DNA of 35,430 nucleotides from an uncultured Prevotella sp. (lineage in GTDB: Bacteria > Bacteroidota > Bacteroidia > Bacteroidales > Bacteroidaceae), in contig CAJKQX010000020.1 of NCBI GenBank assembly GCA_905202125.1, positions 1 to 35,430 on the forward strand. The letters run 5' to 3'. Below the pieces are notes generated by a model that made no database searches, had not been told where the DNA came from, and was given only the letters and a program-made list of their open reading frames with translations. Shown in pieces: positions 23,607-33,300 of the stretch. A program made the position numbers and the translations under genes. Position 1 is the first letter of the stretch, and every line of letters begins with the position of its first letter.

Positions 23607-24557
23607 ATGAGTCTGTGCATGATGCTCATATCGCTGTTCACTTTTGTCGAACTGAACTGCGAGAATCTGTTTGACTGTCGTCACGACAGTCTCAAACAGG
23701 ACACGGAATTCCTGCCCGAAGGCGCCTATCATTGGTCACCCGCCCGCTATTGGCGCAAGCTCAATCGAGTGGGACAGACCATTTTGGCGTGTGGAGGTGA
23801 GATGTCGGCGTGGCAAGTGCCCGATTTGGTAGCGCTGTGCGAGGTGGAGAACGACAGTGTCATGTTCGACCTGACGCGCCGCTCGCTGTTGCGCAAGGCG
23901 CGATATGAGTATGTCATGACCGACTCGCCCGACGAGCGTGGCATAGATGTGGCACTGCTCTACTCGCCATTCTCCTTTGCGTTGATCAACAAACGGTCGG
24001 TACGCGTAAGTCCGATACCCGGCATGCGCCCCACGCGTGACATTCTCTATGTGTCGGGACGTATCATCACGGGAGACACCCTGCACGTGGTCGTGGCCCA
24101 TATGCCCAGCCGTCGCGGTGGCGAAAAGATATCCCGGCCTTTCCGTCGGTATGCTGCCGAGACCTTGTGCGGCATCATTGACTCGGTGCGCACATTATCG
24201 CCCGATGCCAAAATCATTGTGGCCGGAGATTTCAATGATTATACCGGCGCTGCGTCGATTTGTAGGATAGTGTCGGCGGGAGTGGAAGATGTGTCGGCCC
24301 GGGCCACAGGTCACAACGGCGCGAAAGCCACATACAGATATCATGGCGAGTGGGGTAGCCTCGATCATATATTCGCCAGCCCCGGTATGGCAGCCCTGAT
24401 CGATGAGTGTTTCGTGGCTGATGAACCGTTTCTTCTCACCGCCGACGAGAAATATGGAGGCGTTCAGCCACGCCGCAATTATCTCGGTCCGCGGTATCTC
24501 GACGGCTTCAGCGACCACTTGCCGCTTGTAGCAAGATTCCGGTTGGATTATCCTTGA
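23607..24557 (+). CDS. Endonuclease/exonuclease/phosphatase family protein
   Basis: The 316-residue protein has the EEP fold signature: VELNCENLFD near residue 14, the catalytic glutamate Glu79 in ALCEVEN, HMPSRRGG, GDFNDY in the middle and SDHLPLVARF near the C-terminus. The family hydrolyses phosphodiester bonds in nucleic acids, lipids or inositol phosphates, and the substrate here is open. The N-terminus has only about 12 hydrophobic residues before the fold begins, so a cleaved signal is doubtful. The start lies one base after the tyrA stop, so it is translationally coupled to the aromatic operon with no obvious metabolic reason. Confidence 0.88.
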   Translation: MSLCMMLISLFTFVELNCENLFDCRHDSLKQDTEFLPEGAYHWSPARYWRKLNRVGQTILACGGEMSAWQVPDLVALCEVENDSVMFDLTRRSLLRKARYEYVMTDSPDERGIDVALLYSPFSFALINKRSVRVSPIPGMRPTRDILYVSGRIITGDTLHVVVAHMPSRRGGEKISRPFRRYAAETLCGIIDSVRTLSPDAKIIVAGDFNDYTGAASICRIVSAGVEDVSARATGHNGAKATYRYHGEWGSLDHIFASPGMAALIDECFVADEPFLLTADEKYGGVQPRRNYLGPRYLDGFSDHLPLVARFRLDYP

Positions 24558-24586
24558 CTTTTACTGCGTGATAGTCTTTGTTTAAT

Positions 24587-24609
24587 GCACACAACCCCTG
24601 TATGTGTGC
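24587..24609 (+). terminator. Hairpin after the aromatic operon
   Basis: GCACACA (24587-24593) pairs with TGTGTGC (24603-24609) 30 bases after the last stop codon. The T content downstream is poor, so this is a tentative terminator. Confidence 0.45.
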
Positions 24610-24681
24610 GTATTTGCCGATGTCTCTTATTAAAATATTTTAAATAGGTGCGGCAAGTAAATTTTTTTCATTAAAAATCGT

Positions 24682-24689
24682 TACTTTTG
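24682..24689 (+). promoter_or_regulatory. Probable -7 box of the ffh promoter
   Basis: TACTTTTG at 24682-24689 fits TAnnTTTG, about 80 bases before ffh. The -33 region is only T-rich, without a clear TTTG. Confidence 0.45.
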
Positions 24690-24768
24690 CATATAAAGCG
24701 ATGTGTGTGCAAACGCATATCGGCATTTTGAATTATCAGAAGTTTAAAATAAAAATTCGAAAATATAT

Positions 24769-26112
24769 ATGTTTGAAAATCTGAGTGACAGACTGGAACG
24801 AAGTTTCAAGATATTGAAGGGTGAAGGCAAAATCACCGAGATTAACGTGGCCGAAACCCTCAAGGACGTGAGACGTGCGTTGCTTGATGCCGATGTGAAC
24901 TATAAGGTGGCCAAAAACTTTACCGACACGGTGAAGAAAAAGGCTATGGGTATGAATGTGTTGACGGCTGTCAAGCCGAGCCAGCTCATGGTCAAGATAG
25001 TGCACGACGAACTGGCCGAACTCATGGGAGGCGAAGCCGCCGAGCTGCATCTCACAGGTCGTCCCGCCATCATCCTTATGAGCGGTCTTCAAGGTTCGGG
25101 TAAGACCACGTTCAGCGGTAAGCTGGCCAATATGCTTGCCAAACGTCAGCACAAGAAACCGTTGCTCGTGGCATGCGACGTCTATCGTCCCGCGGCCATC
25201 GAACAGCTCAAGGTGGTGGGCGAGACCGTAGGTGTGCCCGTATATTCCGAGCCCGACAATAAGAACGTGATAGAAATAGCAACCCGCGCCATAGCCGAAG
25301 CTAAGGCCAAAGGCAACGATGTGGTGATTGTCGATACGGCCGGCCGTCTGGCTGTGGACGAATCGATGATGACCGAGATATCCGAACTCAAGAACGCCAT
25401 CCACCCCGATGAGACCCTTTTTGTGGTCGACTCGATGACGGGTCAGGATGCTGTCAACACCGCTCGCGAGTTCAACGAGAGACTCGATTTCGACGGAGTG
25501 GTGCTCACAAAGCTCGATGGCGACACACGTGGCGGTGCCGCTCTGTCCATCCGAACGGTAGTGACCAAGCCTATCAAATTTGTCGGAACAGGTGAGAAAA
25601 TGGATGCAGTCGATGTATTCCATCCCTCACGTATGGCCGACCGTATACTCGGTATGGGTGATATCGTCAGTCTTGTGGAGCGAGCGCAGGAACAGTTTGA
25701 TGAGGCTGAAGCACGTCGTCTGCAAAAGAAGATACAGAAGAATAAGTTCGATTTCAACGATTTCCTCGGACAGATAGAGCAAATCAAGAAGATGGGAAAT
25801 ATCAAGGATCTCGCGGCCATGATACCCGGTGTGGGCAAGGCCATCAAGGATGTGGATATCGATGACAACGCTTTCAAGGGCATAGAGGCCATCATCAAGA
25901 GTATGACTCCCAAAGAACGTTCCAATCCCGAGATTCTCAACCAGAGCCGCAGATTGCGCATTGCCAAAGGTAGCGGCACGGATATACAAGAGGTGAACAG
26001 ACTCATCAAACAGTTTGACCAGACTCGCAAGATGATGAAGATGGTCACCGGCACCAATATGGCGAAGATGGCCGGAATGATGGGTAGAATGAAAGGAATG
26101 CCTAAATTTTAA
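24769..26112 (+). CDS. ffh: Signal recognition particle protein (SRP54 homologue)
   Basis: Ffh binds 4.5S RNA and signal sequences of nascent membrane proteins and delivers ribosomes to the receptor FtsY. The 447-residue protein has the usual length and three parts: the N domain (about 1-95), the GTPase G domain with GLQGSGKTT (106-114), DTAGRLAVDE and TKLDGDTRGGAALS, and the methionine-rich M domain (about 300-447) with IPGVGKAIKD, SRRLRIAKGSGTD and the terminal MAKMAGMMGRMKGM. All motifs are intact. It is followed by folD after nine bases, so the two are probably co-transcribed. No SRP RNA gene was seen in the window. Confidence 0.98.
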   Translation: MFENLSDRLERSFKILKGEGKITEINVAETLKDVRRALLDADVNYKVAKNFTDTVKKKAMGMNVLTAVKPSQLMVKIVHDELAELMGGEAAELHLTGRPAIILMSGLQGSGKTTFSGKLANMLAKRQHKKPLLVACDVYRPAAIEQLKVVGETVGVPVYSEPDNKNVIEIATRAIAEAKAKGNDVVIVDTAGRLAVDESMMTEISELKNAIHPDETLFVVDSMTGQDAVNTAREFNERLDFDGVVLTKLDGDTRGGAALSIRTVVTKPIKFVGTGEKMDAVDVFHPSRMADRILGMGDIVSLVERAQEQFDEAEARRLQKKIQKNKFDFNDFLGQIEQIKKMGNIKDLAAMIPGVGKAIKDVDIDDNAFKGIEAIIKSMTPKERSNPEILNQSRRLRIAKGSGTDIQEVNRLIKQFDQTRKMMKMVTGTNMAKMAGMMGRMKGMPKF

Positions 26113-26121
26113 TTTATACAC

Positions 26122-27000
26122 ATGCAACTGATTGACGGAAAAGCAACGGCAACGGCCATCAAGGCCGAAATAGCCGAAGAGGTGAAGAATATAGTAAATG
26201 CAGGCGGCAAACAGCCACACCTTGCAGCCATACTCGTGGGCCACGATGGAGGGTCGGAGACGTATGTCAAGAACAAGGTGATAGCTTGCGAACAGTGCGG
26301 ATTTAAGTCCACTCTTATCCGCTTTGAGGACAATGTGAGCGAGGCAGAATTGCTCGCCTGTGTCGACAAACTCAACAATGACGACGATGTGGACGGATTC
26401 ATCGTGCAGTTGCCCTTGCCCTCGCATATCGACGAACAGAAGATTATCGAGGCCATAGACTATCGCAAGGATGTGGACGGTTTCCATCCCATCAACGTGG
26501 GACGCATGGCTATCGGACTGCCGTGCTTCATCTCCGCCACACCTCTGGGTATCATCACACTCCTGCGCCGATACAATATCGAGACCTCGGGCAAGAAATG
26601 TGTGGTGCTCGGACGTAGCAATATAGTAGGCAAACCGATGGCGCAGCTCATGATGCAGAAGCAGTATGGCGATGCCACCGTCACCGTGTGCCACTCCCAT
26701 TCGGCCGATCTGAAGAAGGAATGTAGCGAGGCCGACATCATCATCGCAGCCATAGGACAACCCGATTTCGTCACTGCCGATATGGTGAAAGACGGTGCGG
26801 TCATCGTGGATGTGGGTACCACCCGTGTGCCGGATGCATCGCGCAAGAGCGGATTCCGTCTCAACGGCGATGTGAAGTTCGACGAAGTGGCGCCCAAATG
26901 CTCGTTCATCACTCCTGTACCCGGCGGCGTAGGCCCCATGACGATATGCTCGCTCATGAAGAATACGTTGGCTGCAGGCAAGAAAGAATATTATAAATAA
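26122..27000 (+). CDS. folD: Methylenetetrahydrofolate dehydrogenase/cyclohydrolase
   Basis: The bifunctional enzyme interconverts 5,10-methylene-THF, 5,10-methenyl-THF and 10-formyl-THF in one-carbon metabolism. The 292-residue protein has the expected length and motifs: VGHDGGSETYVKNK with the active-site Lys in the N-terminal domain, DGFIVQLPLPSHID, KDVDGFHPINVGR, and the nucleotide-binding VVLGRSNIVGKPMAQLM, ending with TPVPGGVGPMTICSLMKNT. It lies nine bases downstream of ffh and two bases upstream of the GTG-start mini-TPR gene, forming a tight cluster. Confidence 0.98.
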   Translation: MQLIDGKATATAIKAEIAEEVKNIVNAGGKQPHLAAILVGHDGGSETYVKNKVIACEQCGFKSTLIRFEDNVSEAELLACVDKLNNDDDVDGFIVQLPLPSHIDEQKIIEAIDYRKDVDGFHPINVGRMAIGLPCFISATPLGIITLLRRYNIETSGKKCVVLGRSNIVGKPMAQLMMQKQYGDATVTVCHSHSADLKKECSEADIIIAAIGQPDFVTADMVKDGAVIVDVGTTRVPDASRKSGFRLNGDVKFDEVAPKCSFITPVPGGVGPMTICSLMKNTLAAGKKEYYK

Positions 27001-27002
27001 AG

Positions 27003-27182
27003 GTGACAGCCGACGAGTATTATAAAAAAGGAAACGAATATCGTCGTCGCGGCGATTGGAAACACGCGCTCGACAATTATCTTGAAGCCATAGCCCTCGA
27101 CCCGCAGTCACCGGCAGTAGAGGCCAAAAAGATGATAGACGATATCCTGAATTTCTATTGTAAGGATATGTACAATCCTTGA
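27003..27182 (+). CDS. Small TPR-like protein with GTG start
   Basis: A 59-residue frame begins with GTG two bases after the folD stop; an in-frame stop at 26994-26996 leaves no ATG upstream, so GTG is the only reasonable start. The protein (VTADEYYKKGNEYRRRGDWKHALDNY at the start, written in part here as YYKKGNEYRRRGDWKHALD) forms a single TPR-like helical pair, with ALDPQSPAVEAKKM and a C-terminal FYCKDMYNP. I recall similar short TPR proteins in Bacteroides next to ketoacid:ferredoxin oxidoreductase genes. It may help assemble or bind the complex encoded downstream; that is inference. Confidence 0.75.
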   Translation: MTADEYYKKGNEYRRRGDWKHALDNYLEAIALDPQSPAVEAKKMIDDILNFYCKDMYNP

Positions 27183-27252
27183 CAAAAATACAACTGAGGG
27201 GAGAGCCGAGGCCGACGCCTGACCGACTCCGATGTAAAAAAACAATAAAGCA

Positions 27253-27486
27253 ATGGTAAAGATTAAAGGTGCCGTTGTCGTTGACACCGTTCGGTGCAAA
27301 GGTTGCTCGCTATGCGTGGAGGCCTGTCCGAAAGATGTACTCGCATTGACACAGAAAACAGTAAACGTTCATGGCTATCCCTATGCAGAAGCCGTCAATC
27401 CCGACGAGTGCATAGGATGTGCCTCTTGTGGTATCGTTTGTCCCGACGGATGTATCACCGTTTACAAAAAAAGAATGGAGGAATAG
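27253..27486 (+). CDS. korD: 4Fe-4S ferredoxin-like subunit of 2-oxoacid:ferredoxin oxidoreductase
   Basis: The 77-residue protein carries two complete [4Fe-4S] motifs of the CxxCxxCxxxC type, CKGCSLCVEAC at residues 15-25 and CIGCASCGIVC in the C-terminal half, each followed by P. It is the delta subunit that transfers electrons from the thiamine-bound intermediate to ferredoxin. The alpha, beta and gamma subunit genes follow immediately, in the order DABC, typical of 2-oxoglutarate or branched-chain ketoacid oxidoreductases in anaerobes. The symbol is tentative because the substrate is not certain. Confidence 0.9.
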   Translation: MVKIKGAVVVDTVRCKGCSLCVEACPKDVLALTQKTVNVHGYPYAEAVNPDECIGCASCGIVCPDGCITVYKKRMEE

Positions 27487-27492
27487 GCAACT

Positions 27493-28575
27493 ATGGCAGA
27501 ACAGAACGTAACACTCATGAAAGGCAATGAGGCGATAGCCCATGCTGCCATACGTTGCGGAGCAGATGGCTTCTTCGGCTATCCTATCACTCCGCAGAGT
27601 GAAATCATTGAGACACTGTCGCAACTCAAACCGTGGGAAACGACGGGAATGGTCGTGGTGCAGGCCGAGAGCGAGGTGGCTGCCATCAACATGGTGTATG
27701 GCGGTGCCGGTGCGGGCAAACGCGTGATGACCACATCGTCAAGTCCCGGCGTGGCACTCATGCAGGAAGGCATCTCATATATGGCCGGAGCCGAGATACC
27801 GGGCGTTGTGGTCAATGTGCAGAGAGGAGGTCCCGGACTGGGTACCATCCAACCCTCGCAGAGCGATTATTTCCAAGCCACACGCGGCGGAGGCAATGGC
27901 GACTACAACGTGATTGTGCTTGCACCCAACTCGGTGCAGGAGATGGCCGACTTTGTGGACCTCGCTTTCGAGCTGGCTTTCAAATATCGCAACCCGGCAA
28001 TGATACTCAGCGACGGCGTCATAGGTCAGATGATGGAGAAGGTGATACTGCCTCCACTCAAGCCAAGACGCAACGAGGAGGAGGTGCTCAGCGAATGTCC
28101 GTGGGCCACGACAGGCCGTAGCAAGACACGCAAGCCCAATATCCTCACATCGCTTGAACTCAAACCGGAAGTGATGGAGCAGCGCAACATCCATTTACAG
28201 GAGAAATATCGACAGATCAGAGAGTGCGAGGTAAGGTACGAAGAGATTGGCGTGGAAGACGCCGAATATATCATTGTGGCCTTCGGTAGTGCCGCGCGCA
28301 TAGCCGAGAAAGCCATCGAGATAGCAGCCGAACAAGGCATAAAGGTGGGACTGTTCCGTCCCATCACTCTCTGGCCCTTCCCCGAGAAAGAACTGGTGCG
28401 CATTGCTCATGGCAAGAAGGGAATCCTTGTTGCCGAGATCAATGCCGGTCAGATGATACAGGATGTGCGTCTGGCCATCAACGGCACACTCAAAGTTGAA
28501 CATTTCGGACGTCTCGGCGGTATCGTGCCGGACCCTGAAGAGATGGTTAATGCTATAAAGGAGAAACTGATATGA
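27493..28575 (+). CDS. korA: 2-oxoacid:ferredoxin oxidoreductase alpha subunit
   Basis: The 360-residue protein matches the alpha (pyrimidine-binding) subunit: KGNEAIAHAAIRCGADGFFGYPITPQSEI at the N-terminus, the VVQAESEVAAINMVYGGAGAG segment, TTSSSPG, and the C-terminal transketolase-like domain with FRPITLWPFPEKEL. The YPITPQSEI motif is shared by enzymes acting on 2-oxoglutarate and 2-ketoisovalerate. The complex decarboxylates a 2-oxoacid to the acyl-CoA and reduces ferredoxin. It overlaps the beta gene by four bases (ATGA), and with the delta gene forms one transcription unit. Confidence 0.93.
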   Translation: MAEQNVTLMKGNEAIAHAAIRCGADGFFGYPITPQSEIIETLSQLKPWETTGMVVVQAESEVAAINMVYGGAGAGKRVMTTSSSPGVALMQEGISYMAGAEIPGVVVNVQRGGPGLGTIQPSQSDYFQATRGGGNGDYNVIVLAPNSVQEMADFVDLAFELAFKYRNPAMILSDGVIGQMMEKVILPPLKPRRNEEEVLSECPWATTGRSKTRKPNILTSLELKPEVMEQRNIHLQEKYRQIRECEVRYEEIGVEDAEYIIVAFGSAARIAEKAIEIAAEQGIKVGLFRPITLWPFPEKELVRIAHGKKGILVAEINAGQMIQDVRLAINGTLKVEHFGRLGGIVPDPEEMVNAIKEKLI

Positions 28576-29336
28576 ATGATATAATATCGCCGGAGAACCT
28601 GGTTTACAAGAAACCGGAGTTGATGAACGACACACCAATGCACTACTGCGCCGGATGTTCTCACGGCGTGGTGCACAAGTTGGTGGCCGAAGTTATAGAA
28701 GAAATGTCGATGGAGGAAAAGACCGTAGGTATATGTCCGGTGGGATGTGCGGTGTTTGCTTATCGCTATCTTGACATAGACTGGCAAGAGGCTCCACACG
28801 GTCGTGCTCCCGCATTGGCCACAGCCATCAAGCGATTGTGGCCCGACCGTCTGGTGTTCACCTATCAGGGCGATGGCGACCTGGCCTGTATCGGTACATG
28901 CGAGACCATCCATGCGCTCAACAGAGGAGAGAATATCACCATCATCTTTATCAATAATGCCATCTACGGCATGACCGGCGGACAAATGGCACCGACCACT
29001 CTGATCGGTCAAAAGACCAGTACGTGTCCCTACGGTCGCGATCCCGAGTTGCACGGTTATCCGCTCAACATCACCGAGATAGCCGCCACGCTCACCGGCA
29101 CATGCTATGTCACACGTCAGAGCGTTGAGACCGTCGGCGCAATACGTCAGGCCAAGAAGGCCATACGCAAGGCTTTCGAGGCATCGATGGCCGGCAAGGG
29201 TTCTTCGCTCGTGGAGATCGTATCCACATGCAACAGCGGATGGAAACTCTCGCCCGTCAAAGCCAACAAGTGGATGGAGGAAAACATGTTCAAACAATAC
29301 CCTAAGGGCGACTTAAAAGATACGATAGACAAATGA
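28572..29336 (+). CDS. korB: 2-oxoacid:ferredoxin oxidoreductase beta subunit (TPP-binding)
   Basis: The 254-residue protein binds thiamine pyrophosphate: MHYCAGCSHGVVHKL near the N-terminus, then HGRAPALATAIKRLWPD, and the diphosphate/Mg motif TYQGDGDLACIGTCE followed by IFINNAIYGMTGGQMAPTT, all standard for the beta subunit. The GDGD and NN pair mark the metal-binding site. It overlaps both neighbours by four bases, so the three large subunits are produced in a coupled way. 2-oxoglutarate or 2-ketoisovalerate is the likely substrate. Confidence 0.93.
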   Translation: MNDIISPENLVYKKPELMNDTPMHYCAGCSHGVVHKLVAEVIEEMSMEEKTVGICPVGCAVFAYRYLDIDWQEAPHGRAPALATAIKRLWPDRLVFTYQGDGDLACIGTCETIHALNRGENITIIFINNAIYGMTGGQMAPTTLIGQKTSTCPYGRDPELHGYPLNITEIAATLTGTCYVTRQSVETVGAIRQAKKAIRKAFEASMAGKGSSLVEIVSTCNSGWKLSPVKANKWMEENMFKQYPKGDLKDTIDK

Positions 29337-29875
29337 AAGCAGAAATTATAATATCCGGTTTCGGAGGCCAGGGTGTATTGTCGATGGGTAAGATTCTGGC
29401 TTACTCGGGTCTCATGGAAGACAAGGAAGTGACGTGGATGCCCGCTTACGGACCCGAACAACGTGGCGGCACTGCCAATGTGACGGTCATTGTGAGCGAC
29501 GGACGTATATCCTCGCCCATACTCAGCAGCTACGATGTGGCCATCGTTCTCAACCAGCCATCACTCGATAAGTTTGAACCGAAGGTGAAGCCCGGCGGCA
29601 TTCTCATATACGATGGATTCGGCATAATGAATCCTCCCACACGCAAGGATATCAACGTGTATCGTATCGATGCTATGGACAAGACGGCCGAGATGAAAAA
29701 CTCCAAAGTATTCAACATGGTCATCCTCGGCGGACTGCTCAAGGTTTGTCCCGTCGTGAGCACCACGGGTCTGCATCAAGCCCTATTCAAGACTCTGCCC
29801 GAACGCCACCATGCGCTCATCCCTCTCAATATGCAAGCAGTGGAGGAGGGTATGAAAATTATCGAGAAAGTGTAA
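29333..29875 (+). CDS. korC: 2-oxoacid:ferredoxin oxidoreductase gamma subunit
   Basis: The 180-residue protein is the gamma subunit, with the N-terminal IIISGFGGQGVLSMGKILAYSG, the MPAYGPEQRGG pattern (here WMPAYGPEQRGGTANVTVIVSD) and the KVFNMVILGGLL segment. It completes the DABC set and is the last gene before a strong terminator. The start overlaps the beta stop by four bases. Confidence 0.93.
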   Translation: MKAEIIISGFGGQGVLSMGKILAYSGLMEDKEVTWMPAYGPEQRGGTANVTVIVSDGRISSPILSSYDVAIVLNQPSLDKFEPKVKPGGILIYDGFGIMNPPTRKDINVYRIDAMDKTAEMKNSKVFNMVILGGLLKVCPVVSTTGLHQALFKTLPERHHALIPLNMQAVEEGMKIIEKV

Positions 29876-29923
29876 AAACAAGTCGTTTGGGTAATTATAA
29901 TTGATTACCATGACTGGTGTTTG

Positions 29924-29979
29924 ATCAGTCGGGGTGTGGCCTCACAGGTTGTGGTCCTACCCCGACTGATTGTCTTTTA
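29924..29979 (+). terminator. Terminator of the kor operon
   Basis: ATCAGTCGGGGT (29924-29935) pairs perfectly with ACCCCGACTGAT (29959-29970), followed by TGTCTTTTA. It lies about 50 bases after korC. Confidence 0.85.
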
Positions 29980-30041
29980 TAAAATACAACCTGCGTATCA
30001 CGCCAAATTCCGTATTATGAAATATTTGTTGAACAAACGTT

Positions 30042-30239
30042 AACCCAAATCGGTCCACAGAGTTCATGGCAGTTTTGGAGATTATATTTGTTGTATTGCG
30101 ACCGTATTGTCGAAGGCATGGCGGGCTATGGCGAGACAAGACGGGAAGCAAGATGACAAATAGAAGCCCAAAACACGTGAACAGACAATACGATAATCTT
30201 CATTCATGCCCATTGTCGGTCTCATTACCGATTTGGGTT
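30042..30239. mobile_element. MITE-like 198-bp repeat element, copy 2
   Basis: Same length and orientation as the copy at 628-825, with 12 base differences by eye. Terminal repeats are less perfect here: the left end reads AACCCAAATCGGTCCACAGA and the right end has CTCATTACCGATTTGGGTT. TTAA flanks both ends (30040-30043 and 30238-30241). The internal CGTATTGTC / GACAATACG pair is unchanged, and CATAGC has become CATGGC, which still pairs with GCTATG through a G-U pair in RNA. The 43-codon minus-strand frame (30213 to 30082) remains open. It ends 16 bases before the -33 box of the next gene. Confidence 0.75.
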
Positions 30240-30254
30240 AAATAAATGTATTTT

Positions 30255-30290
30255 TTTGTTCCACTATTTTCAGATTATTTCATAACTTTG
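30255..30290 (+). promoter_or_regulatory. Promoter of the SGNH hydrolase gene
   Basis: TAACTTTG (30283-30290) fits the -7 box; TTTG (30255-30258) lies 24 bases upstream, slightly long. The start codon is 39 bases further on. Confidence 0.5.
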
Positions 30291-30328
30291 CCGAAAATAG
30301 AGAATATAAATTATTAATCCTAAACATT

Positions 30329-33300
30329 ATGCGCTTAAATCGATTTTTTCTTTTTGCCCTGATGGCATTGTGCGGAATGTGTACAGCCTCGGGTCAAAAT
30401 GTGGTTCAGACGATGTATTTGGATTTCGGCCAAGACGACGTCGAGTCGCGTGGACACACCACGAAAGGTGCCGATACCAACGGACATTATTGGACAAACG
30501 TGACAACATCCAGTAACAATTATTCATTTCCGGGTACATCCTATGACATTGTCAATTCACAAAATGAAGCCACAGGTTACAGTGTCTTTGTCAACACACG
30601 TTTTATGTCAAACGGCCGTAGTGGTGGCGGCGGTCTGATGTCGCCTTCTGCCGACCTGTTAGGCGATTTGGCCGTCGAGACAGCCACAGAAGACTATTTC
30701 TTCGTAGAGTCCTTTCAGTATTTCAATTTCATCACATTCCGGGGCCTCGACAAGAACAAAGGATATAAGTTCTACTCCTTCGGCAGTCGTGTGACTGAGC
30801 AGGTGCGCGCCGCCCAGTTCACCTTCAGCGGTGAGAATATATGGAGCGGAATACATCAGATGTCGGGCAAGGGTATCGGTGACGGCGGATACAATGGCAA
30901 CAATAATAATATACTCGAGAGCGGTGTGGTGTTCCCCGACAAAGACGGCAACATCACATTCGCAATGACTACGACCAGTGCCAATATCATGGTGCATATC
31001 AACGCCATGAAGATTGAGGAGATAGATGGCCTCCAGCGTCCCAATACCAATCTCACACTGGCCCAGCGCATCTACATCGACATGGGCGAGACGGCCAACG
31101 ACAGCCGTGGACACCAGACTGTGGGTGCCGACGCCAACGGCAATTATTGGAACAATTTCACATCGGGCAAGGCTTCAAGCAATCAGATACCGAAGGGCAC
31201 GAAACTGAATCTGGTCAATTCGGACAATGCAGCGTCGGGCTTCACGGCCGAGACCTTGCAGATGATGGAAACCAACGGTGTGAATGCCGGCGGTCTGAAC
31301 AATCCTCTTGCCGAGAACTTAGGTGACCTCGCGATACAGACAGCCACCGAAGACTATGTGTGGATAAACGACAACAACAGTCGTGAGATACGATTCTCGG
31401 GTCTCAATACAGCCAACTGTTACAAATTCTATGTCTTCGGTTGCCGTATCGTAGATGAAGGCACCGACCGCCATAGCTTCTATACCTTCACAGGTCAGAA
31501 TACCTGGACCGGCGGCCTCACAACCACCGGACGCGGCATCGGCGGTTATGACAAGGACAATAAACTCGTTCAGGGCAACGTCCGCAATGTGGCCGTGAGC
31601 GATTATATGTATCCCGACAAGGATGGAAACATCACGTTCAATGTGAAACGCGAGCGTGGAATGGCTCATTTCAACATCATCAAGATAGAGGAATACACAG
31701 GCGGCCTGCGTCCGACCGACTCTCCCGAATACAAGCATGTGACCGTTACGGGCACAGCATCCGAGAACGGAGCCGATGTGGCCATGCACCAAGTGCAGCC
31801 CTCCGACACATATACGGGTATCTTTGAGGCTTACCTCAAGTTGCAGCCCGGCACTTACTCGCTCAAATGTCTCACAACTGATGACAAAGAGATAACTCTC
31901 GGTCAGGGTGAGAAAGACGGACTGGTGGCAGCTGACGGCGCCCCGTTCGGCGTGACAGAAGAGCAGGTCGTACGCATGAGATACGACTCGAAGAACAATG
32001 AACTGACCGTCACTCCCATCGAACTGTATGTCAAGGGCAATATCGTGCCGGCCAATACCAAACTTGAGTATGTGGGCAACGGCAAGTGGCAATCGGAAGT
32101 TGCGCTCGATGAAGGTTCTGTGTATCTATTCTCCGACAAGTATTTCTATTTCGCATTCAACAACGACGATATGCTCGCCGTGAAACGTCTCGCCGGCAGC
32201 CGTACACGTATGGCCATGCCATCGGAAGGGTTCAACGTGGAGAACATACGTCTCAACCGCGGCACCTACACCCTCGGTCTCGACATGTCTGGCTATGAAT
32301 TCACCATCGACGCGCCCATCGACCCGCTGAAGATATCCGTCTTCGGATCGTCGGTGGCCAACGGTCAGGGTGCCGACAACAACCGTGGCTACGCCTACAT
32401 GTACGGTTACAACCTGCATCGTCGCTATGCCCGACATCTCAGCGATTATGATTTTTACACATCGGGAGTGGCCATCGGCGGCAACACCACAGTCAATCTG
32501 CTCAACCGCTACGATGAGATGATACACGATTTCGGTCGATATGTCATCATCGGACTGTCGATGGGCAATGAGGGATTGCATGAAGCGTCCAACAAACAGA
32601 CCGTATTCGATCAGTTCAGCAACAACATGCTTACATTAATAAATAAGATACGTGAGGACGGCAAGATACCTGTCGTGATGAACAATTATACGCGCGGCGA
32701 CTACAACACGATGGATTACACTTACATCAAACGCATGAATCTTCTCATTCACGAGTGGGATGTGCCTTCCGTCAATACGCTTGGCGCTATCGATGACGGT
32801 CAAGGCCATTGGGCTGATGGATACATGCGCGACAATGCCCATCCTACAACAGCCGGTCACACCGAGTTCTGTTGCGCCATCACCCCGTCGCTCTTTGATG
32901 CTCTGGCTGCCGGCAAGCCCCAGCCTGTGCGCGATATGACCACCGGAATGACGCTCTCCGGCACCAATGTTGTGGAGTTCACGGGCGAGTCGTCCGTCCA
33001 TCCTTATACGGTGAGCGTGAGATTCAAAGGCGGCGATGCAGGTCGCGTCCTCACTGTCAACAATACTACCAACACCTCATTCGGATCCATTGCTGTCAAT
33101 GCGGATGGCTGTCTGGAGTACACGTCGCACAAGGGTGAAAAACTCGTGAGCGCAATCCCAGTGAACGACAATGAGTGGCACACCGTAACACTCACACAAT
33201 ATTACGCTCAGAAACGCACACTCATGTATGTCGACAAGAAATCGGCCGGCGAACTGACCGAAAACGTCGCACCCGGCAGAATCGTCGTGGGCGATGCCGA

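Larger units (their letters stand above)
29876..30328. other. Intergenic region with terminator, repeat element copy 2 and promoter
   Basis: This 453-base gap contains no gene. It holds the kor terminator (29924-29979), repeat element copy 2 (30042-30239) and the promoter of the SGNH hydrolase gene (30255-30290). About 60 bases between terminator and element show nothing recognisable. Confidence 0.7.

Noticed and set aside
25627..27111. Long open frame (494 codons) antisense to ffh and folD
   Set aside because: Both sense genes are essential, complete and fully conserved in motif; the antisense protein is His/Leu-rich and without domains.
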